DNA of 64,000 bases from Saccharothrix luteola (GTDB lineage Bacteria > Actinomycetota > Actinomycetes > Mycobacteriales > Pseudonocardiaceae): NCBI RefSeq assembly GCF_020859565.1, contig NZ_JAJHUO010000003.1, positions 1,483-65,482 of the forward strand, written 5' to 3'. Every line of letters starts with the position of its first letter. Within the stretch, counting starts at the first letter, position 1. Both the position numbers and the translations under genes were made by a program. Under the pieces are notes generated by a model. It was not told where the DNA came from and did no database searches. It saw nothing but the letters and a program-made list of their open reading frames with translations. This document shows positions 17,210 to 27,593 of this stretch, piece by piece.

Positions 17210-18387
17210 TGTCCGCCGTGGCCGTCGAACCCGAACCGCGCCGGTACCCCTTCGAGCCGTTCACCGGCGAGCTGTCGCCGGAACTCCTCGGCATGATCGA
17301 GACCGACCCGGTGAGCCGGGTGCTGCTGCCCGACGGGGAGCCCGCCTGGCTCGTGCTGGACTACGCCGGGTGCGTCAAGGTGCTGGCCGACCCCCGGTTC
17401 AGCCGGGTCCTGCACCGGCCGCCGCCGGACCACCCGCCGCTGCGCGACCTCAACCAGGACGGCGCGGCGCACGCGGCGGTGCGCCGGGTGGGCAGCCGCG
17501 CGTTCGGCGGTCGCCGCATGGCGCACTACCGGCCGCGCGTGCAGGCCCTGGTGGACGAGCTGGTGGACGCGATGATCGGCGGCCCGCGGCCCGCCGACCT
17601 GGTCAGCGGCCTCGTCGCGCCCTTGCCGCTGCTGGTGATCTGCGAGGTGATCGGTGTCCCGGCCGCCGACCGCGAGCAGTTCTACGGCTGGCTGGCGGGC
17701 CTGAACTCGGTGGTGGACTACAACTCCGTGGAGGCCGCGAAGTCGCTGTGGGTCTACCTGGCGGGGCAGTTGGCCGCCAAGCGGGTCGAGCCCGGCGACG
17801 ACCTGTTGTCGGTCTGGCTGGAGGGCGGCGACGACCACGGCCTGTCCGACGAGGAGATCATCGTGCTGGCCATGGGGTTGCTGCGCGGCGGCCTGGAGGT
17901 CGGCTCGACGGCCGCGGGCGTGCGGGTGCTGTTCCAGCACCCGGAGCAGCTGGCTGAGCTGGTGCGGTCACCGGAGAAGGTCCCCGCCGCGGTGGAGGAG
18001 ATCCTGCGGTACACCGCAGTCAGCAGCATGTTCCGCGTGCAGGTCGTCACCGAGGACGTGACCGTCGGCGACGTCGCGATGAGCGCCGGGGACCGCGTCA
18101 TGGCCGTCCCGTGGGTGGCCAACCGCGATCCCCGGGTCTTCAGCGACCCCAACGTGTTCGACATCGAGAGGGTGACCCGCACGGCGCACCTGGCGTTCGG
18201 CTACGGGCCGCACTTCTGCCTGGGCACGGCGCTGGCCCGGATGGAGGTGGAGCTGTCCATCGCGACGCTGCTGCGCCGCCTGCCGGGGCTCGCGCCCGCG
18301 ATCGGGGTCGACGAGCTGCCGTGGCGGCACGACCGGATCAACGGGGGCATCGAGGAGTTCCCGGTGGTGTGGCGGGAGGATCAGTAG
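17206..18387 (+). CDS. Cytochrome P450 (second), I-helix Thr replaced by Val
   Basis: This is a 393-aa class I P450. ExxR is in EEILRYTAV and the heme loop is [10 protein letters not shown] with Cys at about residue 338. The I-helix reads [12 protein letters not shown] (residues 227-238): the acid E231 is kept, but the proton-delivery Thr that normally follows is V232. P450s without this Thr often use substrate-assisted chemistry or do unusual oxidations, so standard hydroxylation should not be assumed. Either the GTG at 17206 or the one at 17218 may be the start. It is divergent from the glycosyltransferase across 63 bp, and its stop overlaps the convergent dioxygenase gene by 7 bp. Confidence 0.9.
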   Translation: MLSAVAVEPEPRRYPFEPFTGELSPELLGMIETDPVSRVLLPDGEPAWLVLDYAGCVKVLADPRFSRVLHRPPPDHPPLRDLNQDGAAHAAVRRVGSRAFGGRRMAHYRPRVQALVDELVDAMIGGPRPADLVSGLVAPLPLLVICEVIGVPAADREQFYGWLAGLNSVVDYNSVEAAKSLWVYLAGQLAAKRVEPGDDLLSVWLEGGDDHGLSDEEIIVLAMGLLRGGLEVGSTAAGVRVLFQHPEQLAELVRSPEKVPAAVEEILRYTAVSSMFRVQVVTEDVTVGDVAMSAGDRVMAVPWVANRDPRVFSDPNVFDIERVTRTAHLAFGYGPHFCLGTALARMEVELSIATLLRRLPGLAPAIGVDELPWRHDRINGGIEEFPVVWREDQ

Positions 18388-19244
18388 TCCTCCACCGCGT
18401 TGACCCGGTCGGGCCAGTACCGCTCGCCGGGCGCGGGCTGGTAGTGCTCCCAGCGCGGCGGGTTGCCCGTGGGCACGTCGCCCAACACCGTGATGCGCTG
18501 GCCACGGCGGCGTTCGCGGTAGTCGTTGACGGCGTAGTGCTGCGTCACCCGGTTGTCCCACATGGCCACGTCGCCGGGCTGCCAGCGGAAGCGGCAGGTG
18601 AACTGCGGACCCTCGGAGAACCGGAACAGGTACTCCAGCAGGGCGTCGCTCTCGTTGCGCGACAACTGGGGGATGTGCGAGGTGAAGAGGCGGTTGACGT
18701 AGAGCGAGCGGCGGCCGGTCTCCGGGTGCACGCGCACCACCGGGTGCTCGGCGCGGCTGGAGAACTCGGTGCCCACGCGGATGGTGTGGATGGCGGTCAG
18801 GCCGTCCACGAGGTCGCGCAGCGGGGCCGACAGCGACTCGTACACCAGGCACTGGTTGGTCCACATGGTGTCGCCGCCGTTGGGCGGCAGGTCGATCAGG
18901 TGCAGCACCGACGCGATCGGCGGACTGTCGTGGAAGGTCATGTCCGTGTGCCACACGTCGACCTTCGCGCCGTCCTCCGAGTCGATGACGACGATCTCCG
19001 GGTGGCTCTCCAGCCTCGGCAGGTACGGGTGCAGCTCCACCTCCCCGAAGCGCCGCCCGAAGTCGATGTGCGCCTCCGGCGTCAGGTCCTGCTGACCGCG
19101 CAGGAACACCACCTGGTGGCGCAGCAGGCGATCGCGGATCAGGTCGAACTCCTCGTCGGTCAACGTGTTCAGGTCGATGCCGCTGATCTCCGCGCCGAGG
19201 GCGCCGGACACCAGGCGGATTTCCGGGGCGGTCACACTCGTCAT
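18381..19244 (-). CDS. TauD/TfdA-type Fe(II)/2-oxoglutarate dioxygenase
   Basis: This is a 287-aa enzyme. The metal triad is readable as H99 and D101 in VWHTDMTF and H235 in TQHYAV, at spacings typical of TauD; R249 is the likely 2-oxoglutarate anchor. Such enzymes hydroxylate or desaturate an unactivated carbon with loss of CO2 from 2-oxoglutarate. The nearest textbook relatives act on taurine, 2,4-D or alkyl sulfates, but in this setting (two P450s, methyltransferase, glycosyltransferase) a tailoring step is at least as likely as sulfur scavenging; no sulfonate transporter is nearby. The ATG at 19244 is divergent from the methyltransferase with about 57 bp between them. Confidence 0.88.
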   Translation of the reverse strand: MTSVTAPEIRLVSGALGAEISGIDLNTLTDEEFDLIRDRLLRHQVVFLRGQQDLTPEAHIDFGRRFGEVELHPYLPRLESHPEIVVIDSEDGAKVDVWHTDMTFHDSPPIASVLHLIDLPPNGGDTMWTNQCLVYESLSAPLRDLVDGLTAIHTIRVGTEFSSRAEHPVVRVHPETGRRSLYVNRLFTSHIPQLSRNESDALLEYLFRFSEGPQFTCRFRWQPGDVAMWDNRVTQHYAVNDYRERRRGQRITVLGDVPTGNPPRWEHYQPAPGERYWPDRVNAVEDY

Positions 19245-19301
19245 CGGGCCATTCTGTGCCACGCGGCGGCATTGGTCCACGGGTTGACTGCGGTGGTGCG
19301 G

Positions 19302-20333
19302 GTGACGGACCCTGCGCCGATGGCGCCCGAGAACGCAGGGGAGCGCTTGGACGCGCTCACCGACCTGGTCACCCCGATGGCCGTGCGCACGGCGGTCACG
19401 CTCCGCGTGCCCGACCTGATCGCCGACGGCACCACCGACCTGACCGCGCTGGCGGAGCGCTGCGGCGCCGACCGCGACGCGCTGGGCCGGTTGTTGCGCC
19501 ACCTGGCCCACCGCGAGGTGTTCGCGGAGGTCTCCCCGGACGTGTTCGCGTTGACCGGATTGGGCGAACTGCTCCGCGACCGCGGCGACACCGGCCACGG
19601 CACGAGGTTCGACCTGGACGGCTTCCCGGCGCGGATGGACCTGGCCGCGCTGGGCCTGCCGCACGCGGTGCGCACGGGCGGACCGGGCTACGCGTCGGTG
19701 CACGGCCGCGACTTCTGGTCCGACCTGGACGCGACCCCGGAGTACCGCGCGCACTTCGACCGGCTGATGGCGGGCCTGCAGGCGTCGACCGCGCCGCAGG
19801 TGGCGAAGCTCTACCCGTGGCCCGAGGTGGGGCTGGTGGCCGACGTCGGCGGCGGGTCGGGCGCGCTGCTGGCCGAGCTGCTGACCGCGCACGGGCACCT
19901 GCGCGGGATGCTGGTGGACCGGGCCGAACCGGTGGCCACGGCGGCGGCGCGGTTCGCCGAGAGCGGCCTGGGCGATCGGGTCGGGACGGTCGAGGGCGAC
20001 TTCTTCCAGCCGCTGCCCGCGGGCGCGGACGTCTACGTCGTCTCGCGCGTGCTGACCGATTGGAACGACGCTGCCGCCGCGACGATCCTGCGCCGTTGCG
20101 CCGAAGCGGCCGGTCCGGACGGACGAGTGCTCGTGGTCGAGGTGCTGCCCACCGAGCCGCACGTGCCGCACCTGTCGCCGTTCGACCTCCGGATGCTCGT
20201 GGAGGTGGGCGGCCGGGAGCGCGACCGCGCGGCGCACGACGCGCTCGCCGCGTCGGTCGGGCTGGCTCCGACGCGGACGTTCGATGGCTCGGATGGCTTG
20301 GCGCTCATGGAGTTCCGGGCGGCGTTGCGCTGA
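19302..20333 (+). CDS. SAM-dependent O-methyltransferase (acetylserotonin-OMT-like)
   Basis: This is a 343-aa small-molecule methyltransferase. A helical dimerisation/winged-helix region fills residues 10-110 and the Rossmann domain follows, with motif [16 protein letters not shown] and the later DWND segment around [12 protein letters not shown], which is typical of the family (catalytic His/Asp area). The substrate is likely a phenolic or enolic hydroxyl on the cluster product. The start is uncertain: GTG 19302 or ATG 19320 ([10 protein letters not shown]); neither has a strong ribosome site. It lies 81 bp upstream of the terpenoid operon and in the same direction. Confidence 0.85.
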   Translation: MTDPAPMAPENAGERLDALTDLVTPMAVRTAVTLRVPDLIADGTTDLTALAERCGADRDALGRLLRHLAHREVFAEVSPDVFALTGLGELLRDRGDTGHGTRFDLDGFPARMDLAALGLPHAVRTGGPGYASVHGRDFWSDLDATPEYRAHFDRLMAGLQASTAPQVAKLYPWPEVGLVADVGGGSGALLAELLTAHGHLRGMLVDRAEPVATAAARFAESGLGDRVGTVEGDFFQPLPAGADVYVVSRVLTDWNDAAAATILRRCAEAAGPDGRVLVVEVLPTEPHVPHLSPFDLRMLVEVGGRERDRAAHDALAASVGLAPTRTFDGSDGLALMEFRAALR

Positions 20334-20341
20334 TCGCCGTC

Positions 20342-20370
20342 TTGCCGCGGGATTCCCCGCGCCTTACCGT
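20342..20370 (+). promoter_or_regulatory. Candidate promoter of terpenoid operon
   Basis: TTGCCG (20342-20347), 17 bp spacer, TACCGT (20365-20370). It is placed between the methyltransferase stop (20333) and the prenyl synthase ATG (20415). The spacer holds a small hairpin, GCGGG-ATTC-CCCGC. Confidence 0.45.
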
Positions 20371-20414
20371 CACGCTGAGCGCCAAACCTGTCGCCTGTCG
20401 AAGGGCGGACGCGC

Positions 20415-21434
20415 ATGACCGTTTCCGACTCACCGCAGTATCGGACTTTCCTCGACGGTCTGGCCCGCAGCGAGTCGGGACGGCTCCTCCAGGAGGAGTT
20501 GCGCCGCCGTTGGCCGGAGACGACCGACGAACTGGCCTCCATGGCGCGGTTCGCCCTGGTGCCGGCCGGGAAGCTGCTGCGCCCGCTGATGGCGCTGCAC
20601 ACCGCGCAGGCCGTCGGCGGCGACCCGCTGCGCGTCACCGCGGCCGTGCTCGCGCTGGAGTACGTCCACACCGCGACCCTCGTGCACGACGACATCATCG
20701 ACGGCGACGACCTGCGCCGCGGGCGGCCGTCGGTGCACGCCGCCTACGGAGTCCCGAACGCGATCGTCACGGGTGACGGCCTGATCTTCAGCGCGTTCGA
20801 GTCCCTTGTGGACGAACCGTGGTCGGCCTCGCCCGCGCGCGTGGTGGCGGCGGTCGGCGAGCTGGCCGAGGTCGGCCGGGACCTGTGCCGCGGCCAGGTG
20901 CTGGAGTCGCGCCTCGTCGGAGACCCGGAGGAGGGCGCGCGCTGGTACGAGGAGATGGTGCGCCTCAAGACCGGCGCGCTGTTCCGGGCCGCCTGCTACA
21001 TCGGGGCGACGCTGGGCGGCGCGGGCGCGGACACCGGCGCGATGCTGGCCTCCTACGGCGAGAACGTCGGCATCGCCTTCCAGATCCGCGACGACCTGCT
21101 GGCCTTCGTCGCCACACCCGAGCAGACCGGCAAGCCCGGCGACAGCGACCTGCTCAACGGACGGCCCACGTTGCCGGTGCTGCTGGCCTACCAGGCGGCC
21201 GACGAGGCCGATCGGCGGGAGCTGCGGGACGTCCTGGGCCGCCGTGCCGCCCGGGAGGGCGACGTGCGGTGGGTCCGGGACCTGGTGACGGCCTCCGGCG
21301 CGGTGCAGAGCGCGCACCGGCGGATGGCGTCCCACGTGGAGCTGGCGCTGGCCGGGCTGGCGGGGCTGTCGCCGTCGCCGCACGCGACCGCGCTGGCCGA
21401 CATCGCGCGCTGGACCACGAGCGGGGCGCGGTGA
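20415..21434 (+). CDS. Polyprenyl (probably geranylgeranyl-type) diphosphate synthase
   Basis: This is a 339-aa all-helical trans-prenyltransferase. The first Asp-rich motif is DDIIDGDD within LVHDDIIDGDDLRRGRPSVH; the second is RDDLLAF, where the usual last Asp is Ala. GKLLRPLMAL is the substrate-binding GKxxRP-like motif. It condenses IPP with an allylic diphosphate to give the linear chain for the following genes; the chain length cannot be read with confidence. It is the first gene of a five-gene operon with a ribosome site AAGGGCGG. The next gene starts 30 bp after its stop. Confidence 0.9.
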   Translation: MTVSDSPQYRTFLDGLARSESGRLLQEELRRRWPETTDELASMARFALVPAGKLLRPLMALHTAQAVGGDPLRVTAAVLALEYVHTATLVHDDIIDGDDLRRGRPSVHAAYGVPNAIVTGDGLIFSAFESLVDEPWSASPARVVAAVGELAEVGRDLCRGQVLESRLVGDPEEGARWYEEMVRLKTGALFRAACYIGATLGGAGADTGAMLASYGENVGIAFQIRDDLLAFVATPEQTGKPGDSDLLNGRPTLPVLLAYQAADEADRRELRDVLGRRAAREGDVRWVRDLVTASGAVQSAHRRMASHVELALAGLAGLSPSPHATALADIARWTTSGAR

Positions 21435-21464
21435 GCGCACCGCCGGACGGCCGGGGGTGAGGAC

Positions 21465-22484
21465 GTGGGCTTCGGCGCGGCGGTCCGGGCGCACGTGGAG
21501 ACGTGGCGCCCTTACACGCTCTGGTACGTCGGGCTGGTCGGGCTCGGCGGCGCGGTCCTGGGCGGCGCGGCCGGGCACCCGTGGCGGCTGCTCGCGGCGT
21601 GGGCCGCGCCCACCGCGGGCTGGCTCGGCGGGCACTACCTGGGCGACTACTTCGACCGGCACCTGGACGCCATCGGCAAACCGCACCGACCGATCCCGTC
21701 GGGACGGTTGAGCCCGCGCGTCGCCCGGGCGTGCGGTGTGCTGTGCATGCTGGTGGTGGTGGCGATCGCCGTGCTGGGCGGGTGGCCGACGTTGCTGGCC
21801 GCCGCGCTCGGCGTGTTCGGGATCGTCGCCTACAGCCGGTGGGCCAAGGCGCGCGGCATCGCGGGCAACCTGGTGCGCGGCGCGCTCGGCGCGATCGCCC
21901 TGGTGTACGGGGTGTGCGTGGCCGGGACGTGGCCGTCGTCGGGGATCGCCGCGGTGGTGGCGTTGGCGGCGGTGTTCTGGCTGCACGACACGACGTCCAA
22001 CCTGGTCGGCACGCTGCGCGACGTGGACGGTGACCGCGCGGGCGGCTACGACACGCTGCCGGTGCGCCGGGGCATGCCCTTCGCGGTGTGGACGGTCCTC
22101 GCGCTGTACGTCGCGGTGATCGGCGCGGCGGTGGTGGGCGGGCTGCTGGCCGCGGTCGGCGACCGGACGGCGTACCTCGTGACGCTGGCCGTCGTGGCCG
22201 CGCTGGGCGTGCTCGCGCTGGCGCCCCTGGTCCGGCGGCGCGCGGACGTGCCGGTGGTCGTCGCGCTGCGGAGCCACGAAGTGCTCGTGGTCGAACGGCT
22301 CGTGCTCGCCTCGGCGACCGTCGGCCTCGGCCTGGGCGTCGGCTGGCAACTGGGGCTGGTCCTGCCGCTGGCCGCGCTGACATGGTGGACGCAGTCGGCG
22401 ATGCGGAGCAGCCACGAGCTGGGCACGTCCCGGTCGTCCGAGGTCCGCTCGCGCCGCCTGATCCCGTTGGAGGACAAGACATGA
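21465..22484 (+). CDS. UbiA-family membrane prenyltransferase
   Basis: This is a 339-aa protein with about eight or nine transmembrane helices. The first Asp-rich motif reads GDYFDRHLD (N of NDxxDxxxD replaced by G) followed by GKPHRPIPSGRLS; the second is RDVDGDRAGGYDTLPVRRG. Both diphosphate-Mg sites are therefore present. Family members attach a prenyl chain to an aromatic or glycerol-phosphate acceptor, or in some bacteria cyclise a diterpene, and either is possible. The start is GTG 21465, just after GGGGGTGAGGAC. The stop overlaps the next start (ATGA). The preceding prenyl synthase presumably supplies the donor. Confidence 0.85.
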   Translation: MGFGAAVRAHVETWRPYTLWYVGLVGLGGAVLGGAAGHPWRLLAAWAAPTAGWLGGHYLGDYFDRHLDAIGKPHRPIPSGRLSPRVARACGVLCMLVVVAIAVLGGWPTLLAAALGVFGIVAYSRWAKARGIAGNLVRGALGAIALVYGVCVAGTWPSSGIAAVVALAAVFWLHDTTSNLVGTLRDVDGDRAGGYDTLPVRRGMPFAVWTVLALYVAVIGAAVVGGLLAAVGDRTAYLVTLAVVAALGVLALAPLVRRRADVPVVVALRSHEVLVVERLVLASATVGLGLGVGWQLGLVLPLAALTWWTQSAMRSSHELGTSRSSEVRSRRLIPLEDKT

Positions 22485-24139
22485 CAGCCGTGTCGCAGGT
22501 CGACGTCGCGAAGGCCGTGGAGCGCGGCGCGGAGGCGCTGCTGGCAAGGCAGCGCCCGGACGGCGCGTTCACCGACGACCCGCCCGCCTCCGTGCTGGGC
22601 ACCGCGGGCACGATCACGGCGCTGCACGCCGCCGACCCGGTCGCCCACGCCGACCTGGTCGCGGGCGGCGCGGCGTGGCTGCGCGACCGGCAGCGCGGTG
22701 ACGGCGGCTGGGGCGGGGTGGACGGCGCGCCCAGCGAGGCCGTGCCCACCGCCATCGCCACCGCCGCCCTGCACGTCGTCTCCCCGGAGCGCAGCGCGAC
22801 GGCCGTGACCGCCGGGCGTGCCGCGCTGGCCGCGTTGGGCGGCGTGGACGCGGTGACCGACCGCGCGGTGGCGCTGATGTGCCGCCAGTTCCTGACCCTG
22901 GCCGGGCTGACCACCGAGGCGGGGGCGCTGCGGCGGCTGCCGCTGGAGATCGTGCTGGCCGACAAGGTGCGGCGGCGGCTGATCTCGTTCCGCACCACGC
23001 CGTTCGTCGGCCTGGCGCTCATGCAGGACGGCCTGCTGCCCACCGGGCCGGTGCGCCGGTTCACCCTGCGCCTGGCCCGTCCGGCGGCGCTGCGACTGGT
23101 CCGCGCGGTGTACGAGCACGAGGGTCGCACCGGGGCGCTCAGCGAGGACCCGTGGCCGGCCGCCCTGGTGCTGCTCGGCCTGGCCCGCTCCGGCGAGGCG
23201 CCCGACATCGCCGCCGCCATCGCGGGCCGGCTGCGTGCGGCGGTCCGGCCCGAGGGCGCGTGGGACGCGGTGGCCAACCTCGACCTGACCCGCACCGGCT
23301 ACGCCACCACCGGCCTGGTCGCCGCCGGGTACGCCGCGGACCCCCGGCTGCGCGCGGCCCGCGACTTCCTGCACGCCGCCCGCACCACCGAACCGTTCAC
23401 GATCCTGGACGTCCCGGCGGGCGGCTGGAGCTTCTCCACCCGGCGCGGCTGGCCGGTGGTGCTGGAGTCGGCCGAGATCCTCAGCGCGCTGGCCGGGCTG
23501 CCCGGCGCCGCCGAGGACGCCGAGCTGCGCGGCGGGCTGGAGTGGCTGACCGGGCGGCAGGACACGCGCGGCTCGTGGAGCCTGTGGGTGCGCGACACCA
23601 AGCTCGCCAACGACGGGCCGTGCCCGGCGATCACCAGCCAGGCCGTCCACGCCCTGCTGGACGCGGGCCGCCCCGCCGACGACCCGGCCGTGGCCTCCGC
23701 CGCCGCGTGGCTGCTCACCGCGCAGAACCCGGACGGCACGTTCGAGAACCTGTGGTACCGCGACCACACGTCCGGGACCGCCGTCGTGGTCGGCGCGCTG
23801 GCACGGGCCGGGCACGGCGGGCACGAGGTCGTGCGCAAGGCGGTGGACTGGCTGCTGCGCACCCAGCTGCCCGACGGCTCGTGGGGCCCGGGCGACGGGA
23901 CCGAGGGCTCGGTCGAGGAGACGTCCTGGGCGGTCCAGGCGCTGCTGGCGGCGGGAACCGGCGCGGACGCGGTGGACCGGGGCGCGGCCTGGCTGGTGGC
24001 CGTGGCCAAAACCGACGGCGGGTGGGAGCCCACGCGGGTGTGCAACTACATCCGCCACCACATGCGCTACGCCAACGGCGTGATCACGCAGGCCGTGGCG
24101 CTCAAGGCGCTGGGCGAGTACCGGGCCGCCGTCCGATGA
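22481..24139 (+). CDS. Squalene-hopene-cyclase-like protein lacking the DxDD motif
   Basis: This is a 552-aa protein with the alpha/alpha-barrel repeats and QW motifs of class II terpene cyclases: RPDGAF (26-31), GDGGWG (73-78), PDGTF, PDGSWG and TDGGWE, ending in LKALGEYRAA as in squalene-hopene cyclase. Aligned by eye to bacterial SHC, the PGG(W/F)xF-x-YPDVDDTA segment is here PAGGWSFSTRRGWPVVLESA (residues 312-331). The protonating DVDD is therefore VVLE (V326, V327, L328, E329). The general acid for alkene protonation is absent and only a Glu remains nearby. It may act on an epoxide made by the adjacent FAD monooxygenase, or have a non-cyclase role. It overlaps both neighbours by ATGA. 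Confidence 0.82.
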   Translation: MTAVSQVDVAKAVERGAEALLARQRPDGAFTDDPPASVLGTAGTITALHAADPVAHADLVAGGAAWLRDRQRGDGGWGGVDGAPSEAVPTAIATAALHVVSPERSATAVTAGRAALAALGGVDAVTDRAVALMCRQFLTLAGLTTEAGALRRLPLEIVLADKVRRRLISFRTTPFVGLALMQDGLLPTGPVRRFTLRLARPAALRLVRAVYEHEGRTGALSEDPWPAALVLLGLARSGEAPDIAAAIAGRLRAAVRPEGAWDAVANLDLTRTGYATTGLVAAGYAADPRLRAARDFLHAARTTEPFTILDVPAGGWSFSTRRGWPVVLESAEILSALAGLPGAAEDAELRGGLEWLTGRQDTRGSWSLWVRDTKLANDGPCPAITSQAVHALLDAGRPADDPAVASAAAWLLTAQNPDGTFENLWYRDHTSGTAVVVGALARAGHGGHEVVRKAVDWLLRTQLPDGSWGPGDGTEGSVEETSWAVQALLAAGTGADAVDRGAAWLVAVAKTDGGWEPTRVCNYIRHHMRYANGVITQAVALKALGEYRAAVR

Positions 24140-25412
24140 CGCTCCCGGGGACCGTCGACGTCGTGGTGTCCGGCGCGGGCGCGGGAGGGCTGGCCGCCGC
24201 ACGGGCGCTGGGCGGGACCGGCCTGCGGGTGCTGGTGCTGGACCGCAGGCGCACCCCCGCGCCGACCGCCAAGGGCGAGATCCTCCAGCCCGGCGCGGTG
24301 CGCGTGCTGGACGATTGGGGCGCGCTGGACGACCTCAAGGCCGCCGACGCGCGCCCGGTGGACCGGCTGGCCATCCGCGACGGTGACGGCGCCGCGCTGC
24401 TGACCGTCGAGTACGGCACCCTGCCCGGCCCGCACCGGCAGGTGCTGTGCGCGTCCTACGAGGACCTGTGCGCGGCGATCACCCGCTCGCTGCCCGACAC
24501 CGTGGAGATCGTCCGCGGCGTGCGCGTGGGCGGGGTGCTGCGCGAGGGCGGGCGGGTCGCGGGCGTGGCGACGGACGGCGGCGAGGTCCGCGCGCGGTTG
24601 GTCGTGGCGGCCGACGGCATGTCCTCGGCGCTGCGCAAGGACGCCGGGATCGCCGTCGACCGGGACGAGTACCCGCACCGGCTGCTGGCCTTCGACGTGG
24701 CCGACGCGGACGTGCCCGGCGAGGTGACCGCCTACCGCACCGCGCGCGGCCTGCGCCTGGTCTACCCGCTGCCCGGCCGCCGCTGCCGGCTCTACGTCCA
24801 GGTCGTGCCCGACGAGTTCCGCGCCACGGGGTTGGCCGGGCTGGGCCGCTGGGTCGACGGCGTGCTCGCCGAGGTGCCCGCGCTCGCGCCGCTGGCGCCC
24901 GCGCTGGCGGCGAGCCTGCACCGCCGGCAGCTGTTCGGCGTGTCCCGGCTGCGGGCGGGACGGCTGGCCGTGCCCGGCCTGGCGCTGGTCGGCGAGGCCG
25001 CCCACGCCGTGCACCCGATGGCGGCTCAGGGCGTCAACAGCTCGCTCGCCGATGCCGAGGCGTTGGCCGAGGCGTTGGGAGGGTGGTCCGCGGTGGACGG
25101 GGACCCGGCGGTGGACGAGGCGCTGGCGGCGTACGAGGCGGCCCGGCGGCCCAGCCTGGACCACATCGCGAAGGTCAGCCACAACGCCGCCCGCATGATC
25201 ACCGCGCTGTCGGGCGCGCCCCGGCTGCTGGGCGCGCGGATGATGCGCCGCACCGCGGCCAACCCCCGGCTGCTGCGGCGCACCGCGGGCAACATGTCCG
25301 GCACGGACGTCCGGCCGCTGACGTTCGTCGACCGGCTCTACCAGTTGGGCGTGCTCGCCGACCGGCGTGCCCACGACCCGCACGCGGCCGACCCGAGGGG
25401 AAGCGAGGTCAG

Positions 25413-25416
<4 letters not shown>
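24136..25416 (+). CDS. FAD-dependent monooxygenase/epoxidase (UbiH/squalene-epoxidase-like)
   Basis: This is a 426-aa group A flavoprotein. The FAD dinucleotide motif is GAGAGGLAAARAL at the N-terminus; the DG motif region is VVAADGMSSALRKDAG and the ribityl-binding motif is GEAAHAVHPMAAQGVN with Glu in place of the usual Asp. Relatives hydroxylate aromatic rings, epoxidise prenyl chains or reduce geranylgeranyl groups. Its position directly after an SHC-like cyclase without its acid motif makes prenyl epoxidation an attractive guess, but this is inference. It overlaps both neighbours by ATGA. Confidence 0.85.
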
Positions 25417-26417
<1,001 letters not shown>

Positions 26418-26441
26418 GGCGTCCCTCGGTACACGCCCTTG

Positions 26442-26468
26442 GCGCCGCGCCGGGTCCCGGCGCGGCGC
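26442..26468. terminator. Bidirectional hairpin between convergent aminotransferase genes
   Basis: A 13-bp perfect stem (GCGCCGCGCCGGG with its complement) and essentially a minimal loop sits centrally in the 57-bp gap between the stops at 26417 and 26475. It is symmetric and so can end both transcripts. No T-run is present. Confidence 0.7.
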
Positions 26469-26474
26469 GCGTCC

Positions 26475-27593
26475 CTACCAGCCCGCCTTGATGGTGGACA
26501 CGATGTGCCCGCGCTCGTCCTCGGTCAGCCACCAGCCGACCGGGATGGACACCATCCGCGCGCTCACGCTGTCCAGGCCGGGCAGCAGCGAGGCGTACTC
26601 GCGCACCGTCGTGTAGACGTCGTTGCGCTCGTGCACCTGGCTGGCCATGATGCCCGCCTCCTCCATGCGGCGCATGAACCCGTCGCGGTCGTCGACCTTG
26701 ATCGTGTAGATCCAGCACGACGACTCGCGGTCGGGCGCGCGTTCGGTCAGCTCCAGGCCCGGCACGTCGGCCAGTTCCGCGTCGAAGTGCGCGGCGTTGC
26801 GCCGGTGCTTGGCCAGGTTCTCGTCCACGTGGTCCAGGTTGGCCAGGCCGATGCTGGCGTTGATGTCGTTCATGTGGAACTTGAAGCCGAACTCGGGGAT
26901 GTCGTTGAGGAACGAGAACCGCGCGTTGGTCTCGCGATCGATGCCGTACCACCGCAGCAGCCGCGCCCGGCGGGCCAGCTCCTTGTCCGGCAGCACGACC
27001 AGGCCGCCGTCACCGGCCGTCAGGTGCTTGATGGCCTGGAAGCTGAACACCGAGATGTTGCCGTGGTTGCCCAGGTGCTTGCCGTCGAACGTGGCGCCCC
27101 AGGCGTGCGCGCAGTCCTCGATCACCACGGGGCGCACGCCGTGCACCTTCTCCGCCTGGTCCAGCACCTCGGCCAGCCGCCGCAGGTCCACCGGGTAGCC
27201 GGCCCAGTGCACCACGATGATCGCCTTGGTCCGCGGGGTGATCTTGCGGGCCAGGTCGTCCAGGTCCATGTTGAGGTTGGCGGGGTCGACGTCCACCCAG
27301 CGCAGGCGCAGGCCGTTGGCCAGCACCGGCCAGTTGGTGGCGCTGCACGTCATCGGCGTGGTCAGCACTTCGCCGCCTTCGCCTCTCGCGCCGCCGGTGA
27401 CCAGGTGTAAAGCCAGGTGCAGACCCGAGGTGGCGCTGTTGACGGTGGCGAGCTTCGGGTTGCCGACCCGGGTGGCCAGGGCGGCCTCGAACTCGTCCAC
27501 CTTGGCGCCCTGTCCGATGAAGCCGCTGGTCAGGACCTTCTCGACGAGGGCAGGTGCAGTGGGGGACATCGCGACCTTGAACAGGGGGATCAT
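26475..27593 (-). CDS. DegT/DnrJ/EryC1-type PLP aminotransferase
   Basis: This is a 372-aa aminotransferase. The N-terminal GFIGQG, the SATSGLHLALH segment and EDCAHAWGA (with the PLP-binding Asp) match the DegT/AHBA-synthase family; the Schiff-base Lys is K189 in FQAIKHLTAGDGG. Relatives aminate keto-sugars on nucleotide diphosphates or make 3-amino-5-hydroxybenzoate. With a macrolide-type glycosyltransferase about 10 kb away, an amino-sugar role is plausible, but no dehydratase, epimerase or methyltransferase for sugars is present, and no other AHBA genes are here. The start ATG 27593 follows AAGGAGC. Confidence 0.88.
   Translation of the reverse strand: MIPLFKVAMSPTAPALVEKVLTSGFIGQGAKVDEFEAALATRVGNPKLATVNSATSGLHLALHLVTGGARGEGGEVLTTPMTCSATNWPVLANGLRLRWVDVDPANLNMDLDDLARKITPRTKAIIVVHWAGYPVDLRRLAEVLDQAEKVHGVRPVVIEDCAHAWGATFDGKHLGNHGNISVFSFQAIKHLTAGDGGLVVLPDKELARRARLLRWYGIDRETNARFSFLNDIPEFGFKFHMNDINASIGLANLDHVDENLAKHRRNAAHFDAELADVPGLELTERAPDRESSCWIYTIKVDDRDGFMRRMEEAGIMASQVHERNDVYTTVREYASLLPGLDSVSARMVSIPVGWWLTEDERGHIVSTIKAGW

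Noticed and set aside
15979..17940. Longer glycosyltransferase reading frame extending to 17940
   Set aside because: The extra 266 codons lie opposite the divergent P450 and have shadow composition; the family N-terminus begins at GTG 17142.
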